NCBI RefSeq assembly: GCF_050613145.1
Contig: NZ_CP192507.1
Coordinates: forward strand, 2,418,001 to 2,482,000
DNA length: 64,000 bases
DNA from: Lysinibacillus_B sp050613145
GTDB taxonomy: Bacteria > Bacillota > Bacilli > Bacillales_A > Planococcaceae
Direction of reading: 5' to 3'
Shown: piece by piece, positions 1-8,883 of the stretch
How positions within the stretch are numbered: the stretch's first letter is position 1
Layout of the letters: the number at the start of each line of letters is the position of its first letter
Program-made: the position numbers and the translations under genes
Notes under the pieces: generated by a model
Databases searched by the model: none
Told to the model about the DNA's origin: nothing
What the model saw: only the letters and a program-made list of their open reading frames with translations

Positions 1-792
1 ATTAATATCTGCAATGATTTCTCTCAAATCGACAACCATTTTTTCAAACGAACGTGACAATGCACTAATTTCACCCTTGCCTTCCGTTTTCACGTGTATA
101 TTTAAGTCTCCTTCAGAAATTTTATGTGCTTGCTTTGTTAAACTTTCTAACGGTTTCGTTAATATTTTTGAAAAAACAAAAATAATGATTGTACTAATAA
201 TCAAAAAAACACTTATAAGTAGCGCCATTTTCAATTTATTCTTTTTCTCCAAATTGAAAATACCCGTTGCATTGTAATCCACACCGATTACACTAGTAAC
301 TTCTCCTGACTTATCCTTAATTGGTATGTAAATTGAAAGTAAATCCCCATATTCATCAGTCGTTAATTCTGCTTCACTTGTTTGACCTGTCTCAAAAACT
401 TGCACCATCTTGTCATACTCTGCACCATTTTCTTCAACATCGCCTATAGCAGCTCCATCCCCCGCTACAACATAAAAATACTCATATCCATTATCTTTTT
501 TCTCTCTACTCATGGTATAAAGATATTTCAACCCATTTGCTACTCTTATTTCTTCAAACGTCTCTATTAATTGTTTATAATAATCGTTTTCTTTTCTATC
601 TTTTAGAATCTCACTATATTTTTCGACATCCACTTGACTAAGAGTATATTCGCCTATTTTATTCGCTTGCTCACTAATGGATTGAACGACTAGTTTAGAA
701 GAGGATTGCATCATAAGAAAGCCTATAGAACCTCCCATTAGTAAAATTAACGTAGAAAATACGACTACCATTCTCATTTTTAAGCTATTCAT
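1..792 (-). CDS. Methyl-accepting chemotaxis protein, N-terminal part (cut by window edge)
   Basis: The first 264 residues of a membrane sensor read leftward off the window. Residues 9-28 form the first membrane helix, about 30-185 an extracytoplasmic Cache-like sensor domain (a VTSVIGVDY-type strand near 165-173), 188-210 the second helix, and 211-262 a HAMP domain. It ends in MVVDLREIIADIN, the usual lead into a chemoreceptor signalling domain. Family knowledge says such proteins pass ligand binding to CheA and the flagellar motor. The signalling domain lies outside the window, so a HAMP-linked histidine kinase remains possible. The ATG at 790-792 follows an AGAGGT ribosome site. No neighbour shares its operon. 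Confidence 0.75.
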   Translation of the reverse strand, partial: MNSLKMRMVVVFSTLILLMGGSIGFLMMQSSSKLVVQSISEQANKIGEYTLSQVDVEKYSEILKDRKENDYYKQLIETFEEIRVANGLKYLYTMSREKKDNGYEYFYVVAGDGAAIGDVEENGAEYDKMVQVFETGQTSEAELTTDEYGDLLSIYIPIKDKSGEVTSVIGVDYNATGIFNLEKKNKLKMALLISVFLIISTIIIFVFSKILTKPLESLTKQAHKISEGDLNIHVKTEGKGEISALSRSFEKMVVDLREIIADIN

Positions 793-1028
793 GCTTTTAC
801 CTCTTATTCATTTGTAATTAATCTATTATTGTAAATTCAAAACTTTATTACATATTTAAAAAATACATTGTGATAAAGATATATGAACCACCTACATACT
901 CTCTATCTTCCTTTTCTGCGTAAGTAACTTATTTCCCTTTCACGGTCAGATGTCTGAAAACTAATAAGTGTTTCAACATAAGGCTCACATTGTAGACAAA
1001 ATGGATTCTTTTGCTGAAAACATTTCCC

Positions 1029-2255
1029 CTATCTCTTTACACCTACAGGCAAATAATAGGAAAGATTATTCGTAATCCTCCCCCCAACTCGGTACCCAAT
1101 GGCTGCTGCTTTTCCGTTTAATAGAAAGCTTCCTAACAACAAGTTACCTTCCTGTTTTCCCTTCTCACTACGAAAGGGAATTGTAGGATGCTCGATGTAT
1201 TGCTGATAGACAGGGGTATACGCCGAATAAGACCTTTGACGATTCGCATGCATTAACTGACCAGCTTGATCAAATATTTCTACTGTGTCTCCCTCTCTCC
1301 CAAAGGCAGGCTTTTTCACATAAGCAAGCCCCTTTTGTAAAAAGACATCCGCTTCAAGATATGTCGGAAGGAAATAGTCATCAATCCATTGATGCTCTTG
1401 TTCCGTAAAAAAAGGATGCTGCTCTTCATGTAATCCCCAAATAACGGCCTGCACAACTTTATTTTGTAGTAAAAAGGCGGAAGGAGGATTAATAATAGCA
1501 AGTTTTTTCTGTTCAACCAGCTCCAATAACCATAAACCAATTGGATTTCCATCATGATCTTCATCCAGTATCAAATTTTCGATTGGGAAAGTTTGACGAT
1601 ACAAAACATCTATTTTCTTCCCCTCTTCATCAAAAAGCCCTACGCCTTTTTGAATATGTAACTGATGGAGGGGTGTAAACTTCGAGGACCGTACACTATG
1701 TTGAAGATACAACACCGTTTCATAATCCTCGATATGATCCTCGTGAGCCGTAAAGACAATATGAGGGGATTTCTTATTCGTGCTACCGTATAAACTGTCA
1801 TGAACGGCTTTTCGTAAAAGTGGCTCCATTCCCTCATTTGGATTTTCCACACCAAATTCTTTGCAGACCATTCCGTTGATAAAAAATAGCTCTTTAATAA
1901 ATGTAGGTGTATCTGCATTCATTTCAATACACTTATAGCTATCTCCGTATGGAATCAGGTCAAGTCGTGAAATGACACTCTCGGCCGAAAGTGTTTTTAA
2001 CCTAATAAAGGAAAGAGTCTCTTTTGAAAAGCCCATGTCAAGAAGAGTTTCATCAGTTACCTTTCGAAGTAAGGACCCCATTTTAAAAAATATGGAACCA
2101 ATTCGTTCACTGACCAGACGGATATGAGCAACCTCAGCTTCAGTCAAAAGCGCCATATCATAAAGTGCATATTCCTCCTCGTAAAGATCTGCCCAAAAGC
2201 CTTCTATTTTCTCATAAAATTGCCGTCGCTTTGTATGATACATTTGTTCCGTCAA
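1029..2255 (-). CDS. Glutathionylspermidine synthase-like ATP-grasp protein
   Basis: A 408-residue protein resembling the glutathionylspermidine synthase (GSP_synth) ATP-grasp family, like E. coli YgiC/YjfC. Visible landmarks are SRLDLIPYGDSYKCIEMN at about 96-113 followed by ADTPT, and KKPAFGREGD in the C-terminal half, matching the nucleotide-binding lysine and glycine-rich loop. The amidase half of true bifunctional Gss is absent, so it would be a ligase-only member with unknown substrate. The TTG start overlaps the stop of the upstream gene (TTGA), implying translational coupling; an ATG at 2243 is an alternative. It is the last gene of a four-gene operon with a DUF350 membrane protein and a lipoprotein. 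Confidence 0.8.
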   Translation of the reverse strand: MTEQMYHTKRRQFYEKIEGFWADLYEEEYALYDMALLTEAEVAHIRLVSERIGSIFFKMGSLLRKVTDETLLDMGFSKETLSFIRLKTLSAESVISRLDLIPYGDSYKCIEMNADTPTFIKELFFINGMVCKEFGVENPNEGMEPLLRKAVHDSLYGSTNKKSPHIVFTAHEDHIEDYETVLYLQHSVRSSKFTPLHQLHIQKGVGLFDEEGKKIDVLYRQTFPIENLILDEDHDGNPIGLWLLELVEQKKLAIINPPSAFLLQNKVVQAVIWGLHEEQHPFFTEQEHQWIDDYFLPTYLEADVFLQKGLAYVKKPAFGREGDTVEIFDQAGQLMHANRQRSYSAYTPVYQQYIEHPTIPFRSEKGKQEGNLLLGSFLLNGKAAAIGYRVGGRITNNLSYYLPVGVKR

Positions 2256-2707
2256 ATCTCTTCTAAATCCTTCACATATATGACATACACGCCGCGGTCT
2301 TCATCAATTTCTGTAGAGGTAACAAGCTTTTGTCCAATTCCTGGCACATCCACAACGTCCTTTAAAAGAAAGCGAAGTACTTCAAAATGAGAGCTGCAAG
2401 GAATACGAGAAAATAACCGATAATTTTCTCGCTCATTCGGGCTTCGAAACTCAATATGTATCCCTTCGCCTCGAAAGCTTCTTTCATCTTCCCCCGACAG
2501 ATTTCTTCCTAACTCTTTCACTACTAAAATCTCTTGGTCTCCATCCATCTCATTCGCCGTTAGCTCATATTGGGTTCCTTTCATAATAAAATATGTACAT
2601 AGCTGTCTTGCATAACATTCATCCATGCCTACATTTGGAATCATATATTCATAGAACGGCTCATAGTGCCCATTCCCTTTATCCATATAGTAAATTAATT
2701 GTTTCAA
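2252..2707 (-). CDS. Uncharacterised protein of the DUF350/GSP-like operon
   Basis: A soluble protein of about 151 residues that I do not recognise. It has no signal peptide or membrane helix, is acidic, and contains a conserved-looking FRSPNERENYRLFSRIPC stretch. I prefer the TTG at 2705-2707 because GAGGTG lies 9 nt upstream. A longer form from GTG at 2717-2719 has no ribosome site of its own, since that GTG overlaps the GAGGTG. It lies 18 nt after the DUF350 gene and overlaps the ATP-grasp gene by 4 nt, so it is co-expressed and probably works with them. In enterobacterial yjf operons another small cytosolic protein takes a similar place, but I see no direct similarity. Confidence 0.65.
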   Translation of the reverse strand: MKQLIYYMDKGNGHYEPFYEYMIPNVGMDECYARQLCTYFIMKGTQYELTANEMDGDQEILVVKELGRNLSGEDERSFRGEGIHIEFRSPNERENYRLFSRIPCSSHFEVLRFLLKDVVDVPGIGQKLVTSTEIDEDRGVYVIYVKDLEEI

Positions 2708-2725
2708 TGACTTTCCCACCTCAAG

Positions 2726-3124
2726 TTAGTAAGATAAACATTTCGCTAAAATCCAACCAACTGCTAATGATAACGATAATAGCATCGTCCCTACTGCTCG
2801 ATTATCTTCTTCAATCGCTTTTTGAATACTAAAACGGATCGTAATGACTTCTGCTAGAATAAACACAATGATTTGAGAAACAATCCCGATAACGCCCCAA
2901 ATGGCCATATCCACTAATGATACAGAATATTCAGCAGCGGCTCCTAAAACAAGCGCTAACCCCATCACTTTTCCACCAAGAAGCATGGCCGCTGACACAT
3001 TTTTCTCAGCAATCAACTTAAATTCCTTAATCTTCGGCGTGCTAATGGTAAATAATGCGACTCCGACAACAAGCAGAAGCAAGGCAACTCCTAAATACGC
3101 TAAAAAATTAATATATAAATTCAC
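2726..3124 (-). CDS. DUF350 (YjfL-type) small membrane protein
   Basis: A 132-residue integral membrane protein with four predicted helices at about 7-28, 47-68, 72-94 and 108-130. Hydrophobic pattern, length and neighbours match the DUF350/YjfL family. The function of this family is not established; members usually lie beside a glutathionylspermidine-synthase-like ATP-grasp gene and a small exported protein, exactly as here. The start is GTG at 3122-3124, with GGGAGG 7 nt upstream. It is second in the operon, 27 nt after the lipoprotein gene. Confidence 0.8.
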   Translation of the reverse strand: MNLYINFLAYLGVALLLLVVGVALFTISTPKIKEFKLIAEKNVSAAMLLGGKVMGLALVLGAAAEYSVSLVDMAIWGVIGIVSQIIVFILAEVITIRFSIQKAIEEDNRAVGTMLLSLSLAVGWILAKCLSY

Positions 3125-3151
3125 ATAAATCCTCCCTTTTCACTTTAACTT

Positions 3152-3487
3152 TTATCCACCGTAGCTTTTTGATCCACTACCAAATCCTGAACTTGACTGG
3201 GTTCCTCCTTTAAATGAGGCACTATTTTTATATTTTTCATAGTCACTACTTATTAATAATGAATTTTTATCCTTATAATAACGGCCGCCATAGTAGTAAT
3301 GACCGCGGTAGGTTGAGTCATCATCATCACATACCCACACACCTTGATCGTCGTCCCAGTCCCAATCATCACAATCTCGATCAGTAGGTGGCGGTGGAAG
3401 TTCAACACTTGATGAATCGCACCCCGCAAGACCAATTGTCAGTGCAGTCGTTGTTACACCTAGCATTATTTTTCGCGTTTTCTCCAC
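3152..3487 (-). CDS. Small Asp-rich lipoprotein of the DUF350 operon
   Basis: A 111-residue exported lipoprotein. A basic N-terminus and hydrophobic core precede the lipobox LAGC, with Cys23 as the predicted lipidated residue. The mature part has a PPPP stretch, an Asp/Trp-rich block (about 36-58), a Tyr-rich block and a Gly/Ser-rich tail, so it looks partly disordered and possibly cation-binding. Its place at the head of the operon parallels the YjfM/YgiB lipoproteins next to YjfL/YjfC in E. coli, but similarity cannot be confirmed by eye. The start is GTG at 3485-3487 after GGGGGTG. Confidence 0.7.
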   Translation of the reverse strand: MEKTRKIMLGVTTTALTIGLAGCDSSSVELPPPPTDRDCDDWDWDDDQGVWVCDDDDSTYRGHYYYGGRYYKDKNSLLISSDYEKYKNSASFKGGTQSSSGFGSGSKSYGG

Positions 3488-3603
3488 TATTTCACCCCCT
3501 TCCTCTATTCACATCATACTATTACGAACTAACGGTAAAAAAGATTCAGAAATATCATTTTTAGGAAATTAAAATTTCAGAGATAGTCCCTGTTATATAA
3601 GTT

Positions 3604-3877
3604 CATTTTAATATTCCAGCATAACGATTGATTTTAAAAATCAACCTACATCTTGCGAGCTTTTGACTGGATACATCGATGTTTTGCTCGGATACGGTAG
3701 CTTTTTGAACGTTTACCGAGAGCTTTTGCTCGATTTTTTTATGTGACACGATCCAGACATCCACATGATTGATTTTAATGAGTAGGAGGAAAAATATTTG
3801 CTCTTCCTTTATAGTAGGTGGTTGCAAAGCACAGAGGTGACGATATAAACGCTACAAATGTCGCCAGTTTTAAGATG
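3604..3877. repeat. Dispersed 21-bp-unit element, copy 1 (longest)
   Basis: The longest of three related intergenic elements. The left part contains TTCCAGCATAACGATTGA and the right part GTAGGTGGTTGCAAAG and TCGCCAGTTTTAAGATG. Between them lie units starting TTTTGAC or TTTTGCTCG at 3661, 3682, 3703 and 3724, exactly 21 bp apart. A 74-codon open frame across it is not matched in the other copies and is not called a gene. Confidence 0.8.
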
Positions 3878-3936
3878 GTTCAAGTAATCGTAACTTAGCA
3901 TAGTAGATTCGATCCTTCATGCACAATAACGCAAAA

Positions 3937-3975
3937 TTGCACAAGTGACTTGTTTATGGCAAACCACTTGTGCAA
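3937..3975 (-). terminator. Terminator of the SDR-MFS operon
   Basis: A perfect 11-bp stem, TTGCACAAGTG paired with CACTTGTGCAA, lies 17 nt after the MFS stop. In the minus direction it is followed by TTTT. Confidence 0.8.
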
Positions 3976-3991
3976 TGCTTATTTTATGCAT

Positions 3992-5260
3992 CTATTCATT
4001 CCAAAAACCTGCTTGTTCTAACTTCTTTTTCCCTTTGAATGCAAGGATTACACATCCGATATTAATGATCAGCATAAAGACAATGGCATATAAAACTAAG
4101 CTATAACTTCCGGTAATATCAAATACATAGCCATATGCTGGCAATGCAACGACCGACGAGATGGCTAGTCCTAAGGATGCATTGGCATAGATTTGACTGT
4201 ATTCTTTATTGCCAAACAAACTTGTTGTCAGAGCTGGCCCCAATGTTCCAATAGAGGAAGAGATAAACCCGAAAAGCCCAACAGCCACCATAATAATGAT
4301 TGAGCTAGAGGCAAGGAATAATAACAAGCAAATCGCTACTAATCCGACAATCATCGTGAAAAGTGTTGTATTTTTCGACCCAATTTTATCACTTAAAAAG
4401 CCAATAATCAGTGCCCCAATGAGTACACCAATCATATAGATACTCATCACACTCCCTGCAAATGTTACATCAAATCCTTTGTTCATTAAAAACGTCGGGA
4501 TATGCACCGAAAAGCTCGCGATTGAGGTAACTAAAAAGAAAAAGAGTACTAATGCATAAAAAGCCGAAGATTTCTTCGCTACAACCATCGTGACACCTTT
4601 ATTACTTGCCTCGTTAGCACTCGTATCACCCGTGTTTTTTGCTTCCTCTACCCCATATGGCAGTAGCCCCTTATCTTTTGGTGACTTCCTGATAAGAAGA
4701 AATATGACAGGGACAACGATTAAAATAATGGCAATACCAACAATCACATAAGATGCTCTCCAGCCTTGATTCGCAATCAAATTCCCAACGATCGGCTGTG
4801 CCACTGCTCCAAGCGCCCCACCTGCAGCACTTAAAATGCCGAGCGCCAGTCCATTACTCTTTTTAAACCACTGATTAATTAACACAGGACCTGCGATAAC
4901 GGTAATGACCACTCCACCAACCGCTAGTGGAATAGCTAACACATACCAGCCCCAAACCGAATTCATCAAACCAAATAAGGCGAATGCGCTAGCTTGCAAA
5001 ATGATGGCAATCACTAGTAATAAACGCGTATTATATTTCATCATTAATTTTCCAGCTATCGGTAAAATGATAATCGTCACAATGGCTGATATACTAAAAT
5101 ATAGCGATAAACTTCCGATACCTACGCCAAGATCTTTTGTAACAGGTGTTAAAAAAAGCCCCGCGGAATTATTTAGACCACCTTTTCCTAAACCGACAAT
5201 AATACATAGTCCTAATAAAATCCACCAGGCATAGTGAACATTCGTTTTATTTTGACTCAT
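3992..5260 (-). CDS. MFS transporter, probable organic anion type
   Basis: A 422-residue major facilitator with 12 predicted helices and the central loop at about 200-230. The N-terminal half carries features of oxalate/formate-antiporter-type (OFA) carriers, such as LINQWFKKSNGLALGILSAA after helix 4. The likely substrate is a small carboxylate, but this is an inference from subfamily appearance only. It lies 37 nt downstream of a short-chain dehydrogenase in the same direction, suggesting that the pair imports and oxidises one compound. A strong terminator follows. Confidence 0.75.
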   Translation of the reverse strand: MSQNKTNVHYAWWILLGLCIIVGLGKGGLNNSAGLFLTPVTKDLGVGIGSLSLYFSISAIVTIIILPIAGKLMMKYNTRLLLVIAIILQASAFALFGLMNSVWGWYVLAIPLAVGGVVITVIAGPVLINQWFKKSNGLALGILSAAGGALGAVAQPIVGNLIANQGWRASYVIVGIAIILIVVPVIFLLIRKSPKDKGLLPYGVEEAKNTGDTSANEASNKGVTMVVAKKSSAFYALVLFFFLVTSIASFSVHIPTFLMNKGFDVTFAGSVMSIYMIGVLIGALIIGFLSDKIGSKNTTLFTMIVGLVAICLLLFLASSSIIIMVAVGLFGFISSSIGTLGPALTTSLFGNKEYSQIYANASLGLAISSVVALPAYGYVFDITGSYSLVLYAIVFMLIINIGCVILAFKGKKKLEQAGFWNE

Positions 5261-5297
5261 GAGGGCTCTCCTATTTGCTTTATATTTTGCATGAAAC

Positions 5298-6104
5298 TTA
5301 GTTATGCGCCTTCCTCATCCATTCATTAAAATCTGAAATACTCGGATTGGCAATATAATGTCCGCCTTCTACTTGGATTGTCTGTCCCGTGATGAACTTA
5401 GATTCATCGGAAGCTAAAAATAAAACCGTGTATCCTATATCATCCGGTTCACCATGATAAGGTAACACATTATATTTAGCGAAAATATCCAACACCTCAG
5501 GCGCCATATTTCGCTTAGCAGCAGGCGTTAAAATCAAACCCGGTGCCACTGCATTACATCGAATATGATCTTTTCCGTATTGTGTAGCGATATACTTTGT
5601 CAGATTGATGACCGCTGCTTTAGATGCTCCGTATGCAGCACGAACCGCATCACCGGTAAATCCAGCCATCGATGCTGTATTAATAATCGAGCCGCCACCA
5701 GCCTTTATCATGTGCGGTATAGCAAACCTACTCCCAAGCAACACACTCTTTAAATTCACATTCATGAGTCGATCCCATTCATCTAGATCCAGATTTACAA
5801 CATCTAAATCTTTCTGAAGATTCGTTAATCCAACGTTGTTAAATAATACGGTTATCTGACCAAAATATTCAACGGTATATTCGATTGCTTCCTTAATGGA
5901 CTTTTCATCTCCCGCATCGAGAAATATTTCAACAGCCTCTCCACCTTGGGCTTTTATACTTTCTACCGCTTCCTTCGCGCCATCCACATTAAAATCCGCG
6001 ATGACTACTTTTGCCCCTTCTTTCGCTAATAATAGCGCGGTCGATAATCCTATACCTGACGCCCCACCCGTTATGAGTGCGACCTTATCTTGTACTCTTC
6101 CCAT
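5298..6104 (-). CDS. Short-chain dehydrogenase/reductase, co-transcribed with MFS carrier
   Basis: A 268-residue classical SDR. TGGASGIG at 12-19 binds NAD(P), NNVG at 89-92 replaces the usual NNAG, and Ser145, Tyr158 and Lys162 (YGASK) form the catalytic set. The Asp at residue 37 after the second strand suggests a preference for NAD. The substrate is unknown. A paralogue of identical length and very similar sequence is encoded at 9895-10701, so one probably arose by duplication. Only this copy has a transporter downstream. The start lies after a typical AAAGGAGC ribosome site. Confidence 0.85.
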   Translation of the reverse strand: MGRVQDKVALITGGASGIGLSTALLLAKEGAKVVIADFNVDGAKEAVESIKAQGGEAVEIFLDAGDEKSIKEAIEYTVEYFGQITVLFNNVGLTNLQKDLDVVNLDLDEWDRLMNVNLKSVLLGSRFAIPHMIKAGGGSIINTASMAGFTGDAVRAAYGASKAAVINLTKYIATQYGKDHIRCNAVAPGLILTPAAKRNMAPEVLDIFAKYNVLPYHGEPDDIGYTVLFLASDESKFITGQTIQVEGGHYIANPSISDFNEWMRKAHN

Positions 6105-6198
6105 TGCTCTAAAGCTCCTTTCAAAAATAAACCTCTATATAATTTACCCAATTTTTTTAAACATCCACGGAATTTGTTATTCCAATATTTTCTTATTG

Positions 6199-6362
6199 GT
6201 TGATGAATGTAATGACTTACTTTCCTTAGGCACAGCTTCAACTCATGCTTTTCCTGTTAGAAATCGAGTCGCCTCTGCTCCCATCAATGAGCTAGCACCT
6301 TTTATTAATCATGCCATTAAAAATCCACGCTCATCATCTATCAGTATTTGTATAATTAATGT
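6199..6362. repeat. Degenerate Bacillaceae palindromic repeat, copy A
   Basis: Matches the element at 31856-32070 through CTTTCCTTAGGCACAGCTTC, GAGTCGCCTCTGCTCCC, ATCAATGAGCTAGCACC and the tail ending in TATTTGTATAAT. The central hairpin is missing and many bases have drifted, so it looks like an old copy. It fills most of the 484-bp gap before the gene at 6589. Confidence 0.6.
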
Positions 6363-6588
6363 AACTTGTTCAAGCTGTCCACTGGCGTTGTTAATGGATC
6401 AATGAGCGGCTTGTCGATGCATAGTTTAAATAAATTGGGGAGTAACATAAAGGAATTTTTATTAACCTCATTTGTATTTGAAATGACGGAAACATATGAC
6501 AGTCTGAGGCCGTCAACATTCTATGTGTAATCCTTATCGAATTAACAAATTAGAAGAATTGATTATGTGAAGAAGGAGAAGTGGTAAG

Positions 6589-7065
6589 ATGAACAGCAAA
6601 AAAACAGTAGTTATAGTAGTAATTATTCTTTTGTTTATTGCCGTATCCATAAGCCTAATCAAGAAAGATATATGGGAAGTGAATGCAGAGTTATTGAAAG
6701 ACGAAGTGTTATCCATTGAACAATCTGTTGAAACGGTAAATTTAACCGATATCACCCCATTTGAATGGGATGTAGCTTACTCTTTTGACCCATATACAAC
6801 AAAAGATACGATATATGAAACAGTGGGATATAAATGGGGTAACATCAGTGAAACAGTAAATGAAGGAATGAACCAAATAGTGTTTATGAGGGACGGAAAA
6901 GTAGTTTGTTATTTGTATGGATACCCTGAAAACAATGGGTATAGCATCTATTTTACGGGTGAAAATGGAACGGAAGTAACCTCTGCTTCTATGCTTAACG
7001 CAGACGAGGATGTAACTTTTCAAGTGGACAGAAGTGATCATGTTATATATTTAAAGAACGATTAA
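6589..7065 (+). CDS. Membrane-anchored uncharacterised protein
   Basis: A 158-residue protein with one N-terminal helix (about 5-24) preceded by lysines. It is anchored in the membrane with a 130-residue domain outside. The domain is rich in aromatic residues and includes DITPFEWDVAYSFDPY and IVFMRDGKVVCYLYGYPE. I do not recognise the family with certainty; similar short anchored proteins are common in Bacillales. AGAAGGAG precedes the ATG at a normal distance. It stands alone between the old repeat and a terminator. Confidence 0.7.
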   Translation: MNSKKTVVIVVIILLFIAVSISLIKKDIWEVNAELLKDEVLSIEQSVETVNLTDITPFEWDVAYSFDPYTTKDTIYETVGYKWGNISETVNEGMNQIVFMRDGKVVCYLYGYPENNGYSIYFTGENGTEVTSASMLNADEDVTFQVDRSDHVIYLKND

Positions 7066-7077
7066 ACACCCGATTTG

Positions 7078-7124
7078 AATAAAAACAAGGGAATCCCAAT
7101 AAGTGGAACTCCCTCGTTTTTATT
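7078..7124. terminator. Bidirectional terminator
   Basis: AATAAAAACAAGGGA pairs with TCCCTCGTTTTTATT (one mismatch), giving A/T tracts on both sides. It separates the convergent genes at 6589-7065 and 7162-8415. Confidence 0.75.
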
Positions 7125-7161
7125 CACAATAATCAACATGAACGTTTAACAGCGCCTAAAA

Positions 7162-8415
7162 TTAAAATGGAACATATCTTAATGGGTTGACATGACCAAC
7201 CTTTTGACCTGCCCAAGTGCCGATATGTAACTCGAAATGTAAATGTGGTCCTGTGACACGACCTGTTGCGCCCATCTTCCCTATTTCTTGTCCTTTTGAT
7301 ACAGTTTGTCCCGCTTTCACACCAATAGAACTCATATGAGCGTAAACACTTGTATAAATCTCACCATTAATCGAGTGAGTTAACATAACTGCATTACCGT
7401 ATGTACTAAGGGGTGCTGCATAAGAAACGATTCCATCTGCGGCTGCCATAATAGGTGTCCCTATAGAATTAGCTACATCCACCCCATAATGGAATTCACC
7501 ACCACCAAAACTTCTCCATCCATAACCAGAAGTAAATCTGCCATAAGCTGGTGTCGTCCATGTTCCACTTGATGGCACAACAGCATTGGATGAACCAGAG
7601 TTTTTATTGTTCTCTTGTTCACGTGCCAATTCCGCCATCCGCTGTTGTTCTTTTATAATTTTCGCTTCTAACTCTTCACTAATTTCATAAGCTTCTTCAT
7701 ATTCAACTTCCAATTGCTGTTTTGAATGTTTTAATTTTTCTTGTTCAGCTTCAAGTTGGTCAATTAATGTATTTTTATCCGCTTTTTGACTAGTTAATAC
7801 ATTCTTTAAAGATACCAATTCACTGTAATCTCGCTCGAGTTTCAAATGATTTTCATCCAACGCCGATTTCTTTGTTTCTAAAGATTTCTTATCTTCATTT
7901 TGTTCCTTCATAATGTCACGATCGGCTTCCATTATCGTGTTAACTGCTGAGAAACGATCAACAAAATCGATAAAACTGTCAGAACCAATTAATACATCGA
8001 TAAAACTGACTACACCGTTAGATTGTAATGCACGTGCTCGATCATTTAATAATTGTTCACGATCTTCAATCTTTATGCCTAGCTCTTTTATCTCTTCTTG
8101 TAATGTTTCAATTTCTTTTTTTGTTATATCAATATTGTTTTTCACACGATCCATTGACTTTTCATTTTCAACAATTTCCTTATTAAGTGCTAAAATCTCA
8201 TTTAATAATCTATCTTGTTTCGTCTGATTAGCCTCAATTCCATTCTCACTTTCTTTTATTTTATGGTTTAGTTCATTCTTTTTTTGTTCCATTTGTTTTT
8301 GTTCATCTTTTAAATCGTTTAAGGTATTGGCATACGCTTGTGGACCGAATAAAAGAGTCGAAACTAATAACATAGAAGAGCTAGCCAAAGCCCCTCTCCT
8401 TACAATCTTATTCAC
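7162..8415 (-). CDS. Secreted coiled-coil M23 (LytM/EnvC-type) peptidoglycan hydrolase
   Basis: A 417-residue exported protein. The signal peptide (1-29) ends in QAYA. Residues 30-270 are long charged coiled coil, and 288-417 are an M23 peptidase domain. The metal and catalytic residues are all present: His309 and Asp313 (HYGVD), His360 (YAHM) and His391/His393 (HLHFE). The domain should therefore be an active endopeptidase, unlike degenerate activators. Coiled-coil M23 proteins generally act in cell-wall remodelling at division or elongation, often under FtsEX control, but no ftsEX gene is nearby. The start is GTG at 8413-8415, with GGGAGG upstream. Confidence 0.88.
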   Translation of the reverse strand: MNKIVRRGALASSSMLLVSTLLFGPQAYANTLNDLKDEQKQMEQKKNELNHKIKESENGIEANQTKQDRLLNEILALNKEIVENEKSMDRVKNNIDITKKEIETLQEEIKELGIKIEDREQLLNDRARALQSNGVVSFIDVLIGSDSFIDFVDRFSAVNTIMEADRDIMKEQNEDKKSLETKKSALDENHLKLERDYSELVSLKNVLTSQKADKNTLIDQLEAEQEKLKHSKQQLEVEYEEAYEISEELEAKIIKEQQRMAELAREQENNKNSGSSNAVVPSSGTWTTPAYGRFTSGYGWRSFGGGEFHYGVDVANSIGTPIMAAADGIVSYAAPLSTYGNAVMLTHSINGEIYTSVYAHMSSIGVKAGQTVSKGQEIGKMGATGRVTGPHLHFELHIGTWAGQKVGHVNPLRYVPF

Positions 8416-8883
8416 TTAAAAAGCCTCCCATAATACTAACCGGTAAACAGTCATTTTTACACACGGGACCATTATAGCACTGATAATATACATGTATTTT
8501 TACATTTATATTTCATTTTCAAGGCGATTTTTGTCATATATACTGTTTATACAAATATTAGTAGATAATAAGCGTTATTTTTTAGTAACATTATTGATAC
8601 AAGACACTTGCTCGTTCATAGAGTAGAGGCGAGCTAGTTATAGTGGAAATTAATATGAAAAATGAAATAATGTTTGTCATCCTACTGAAATATAACACCA
8701 TCATGCATCCCTTTTTTCACAGACAAAATACTCACTTCATCTTTCCTATATAACGACACAATTCAAAAACCGCTTTCAAATTGGATGCGTATCAAAAAAT
8801 ATTCATATAGAACATAAGATATATAATATGAAAAGCTAGGAACGTAGAAGGACCAAATATAGGTAAAACACAGGAGGTTCATG
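8416..8883. other. Intergenic stretch with no recognised element
   Basis: About 470 AT-rich bases between divergent genes. It must hold both promoters. TATAAT occurs at 8822-8827, upstream of the SDR gene, but without a good -35 box at normal spacing. I see no repeats or RNA elements. Confidence 0.4.

Noticed and set aside
3603..3827. 74-codon frame on the minus strand
   Set aside because: It lies wholly inside repeat copy 1; the reading frame is not kept in copies 2 and 3.
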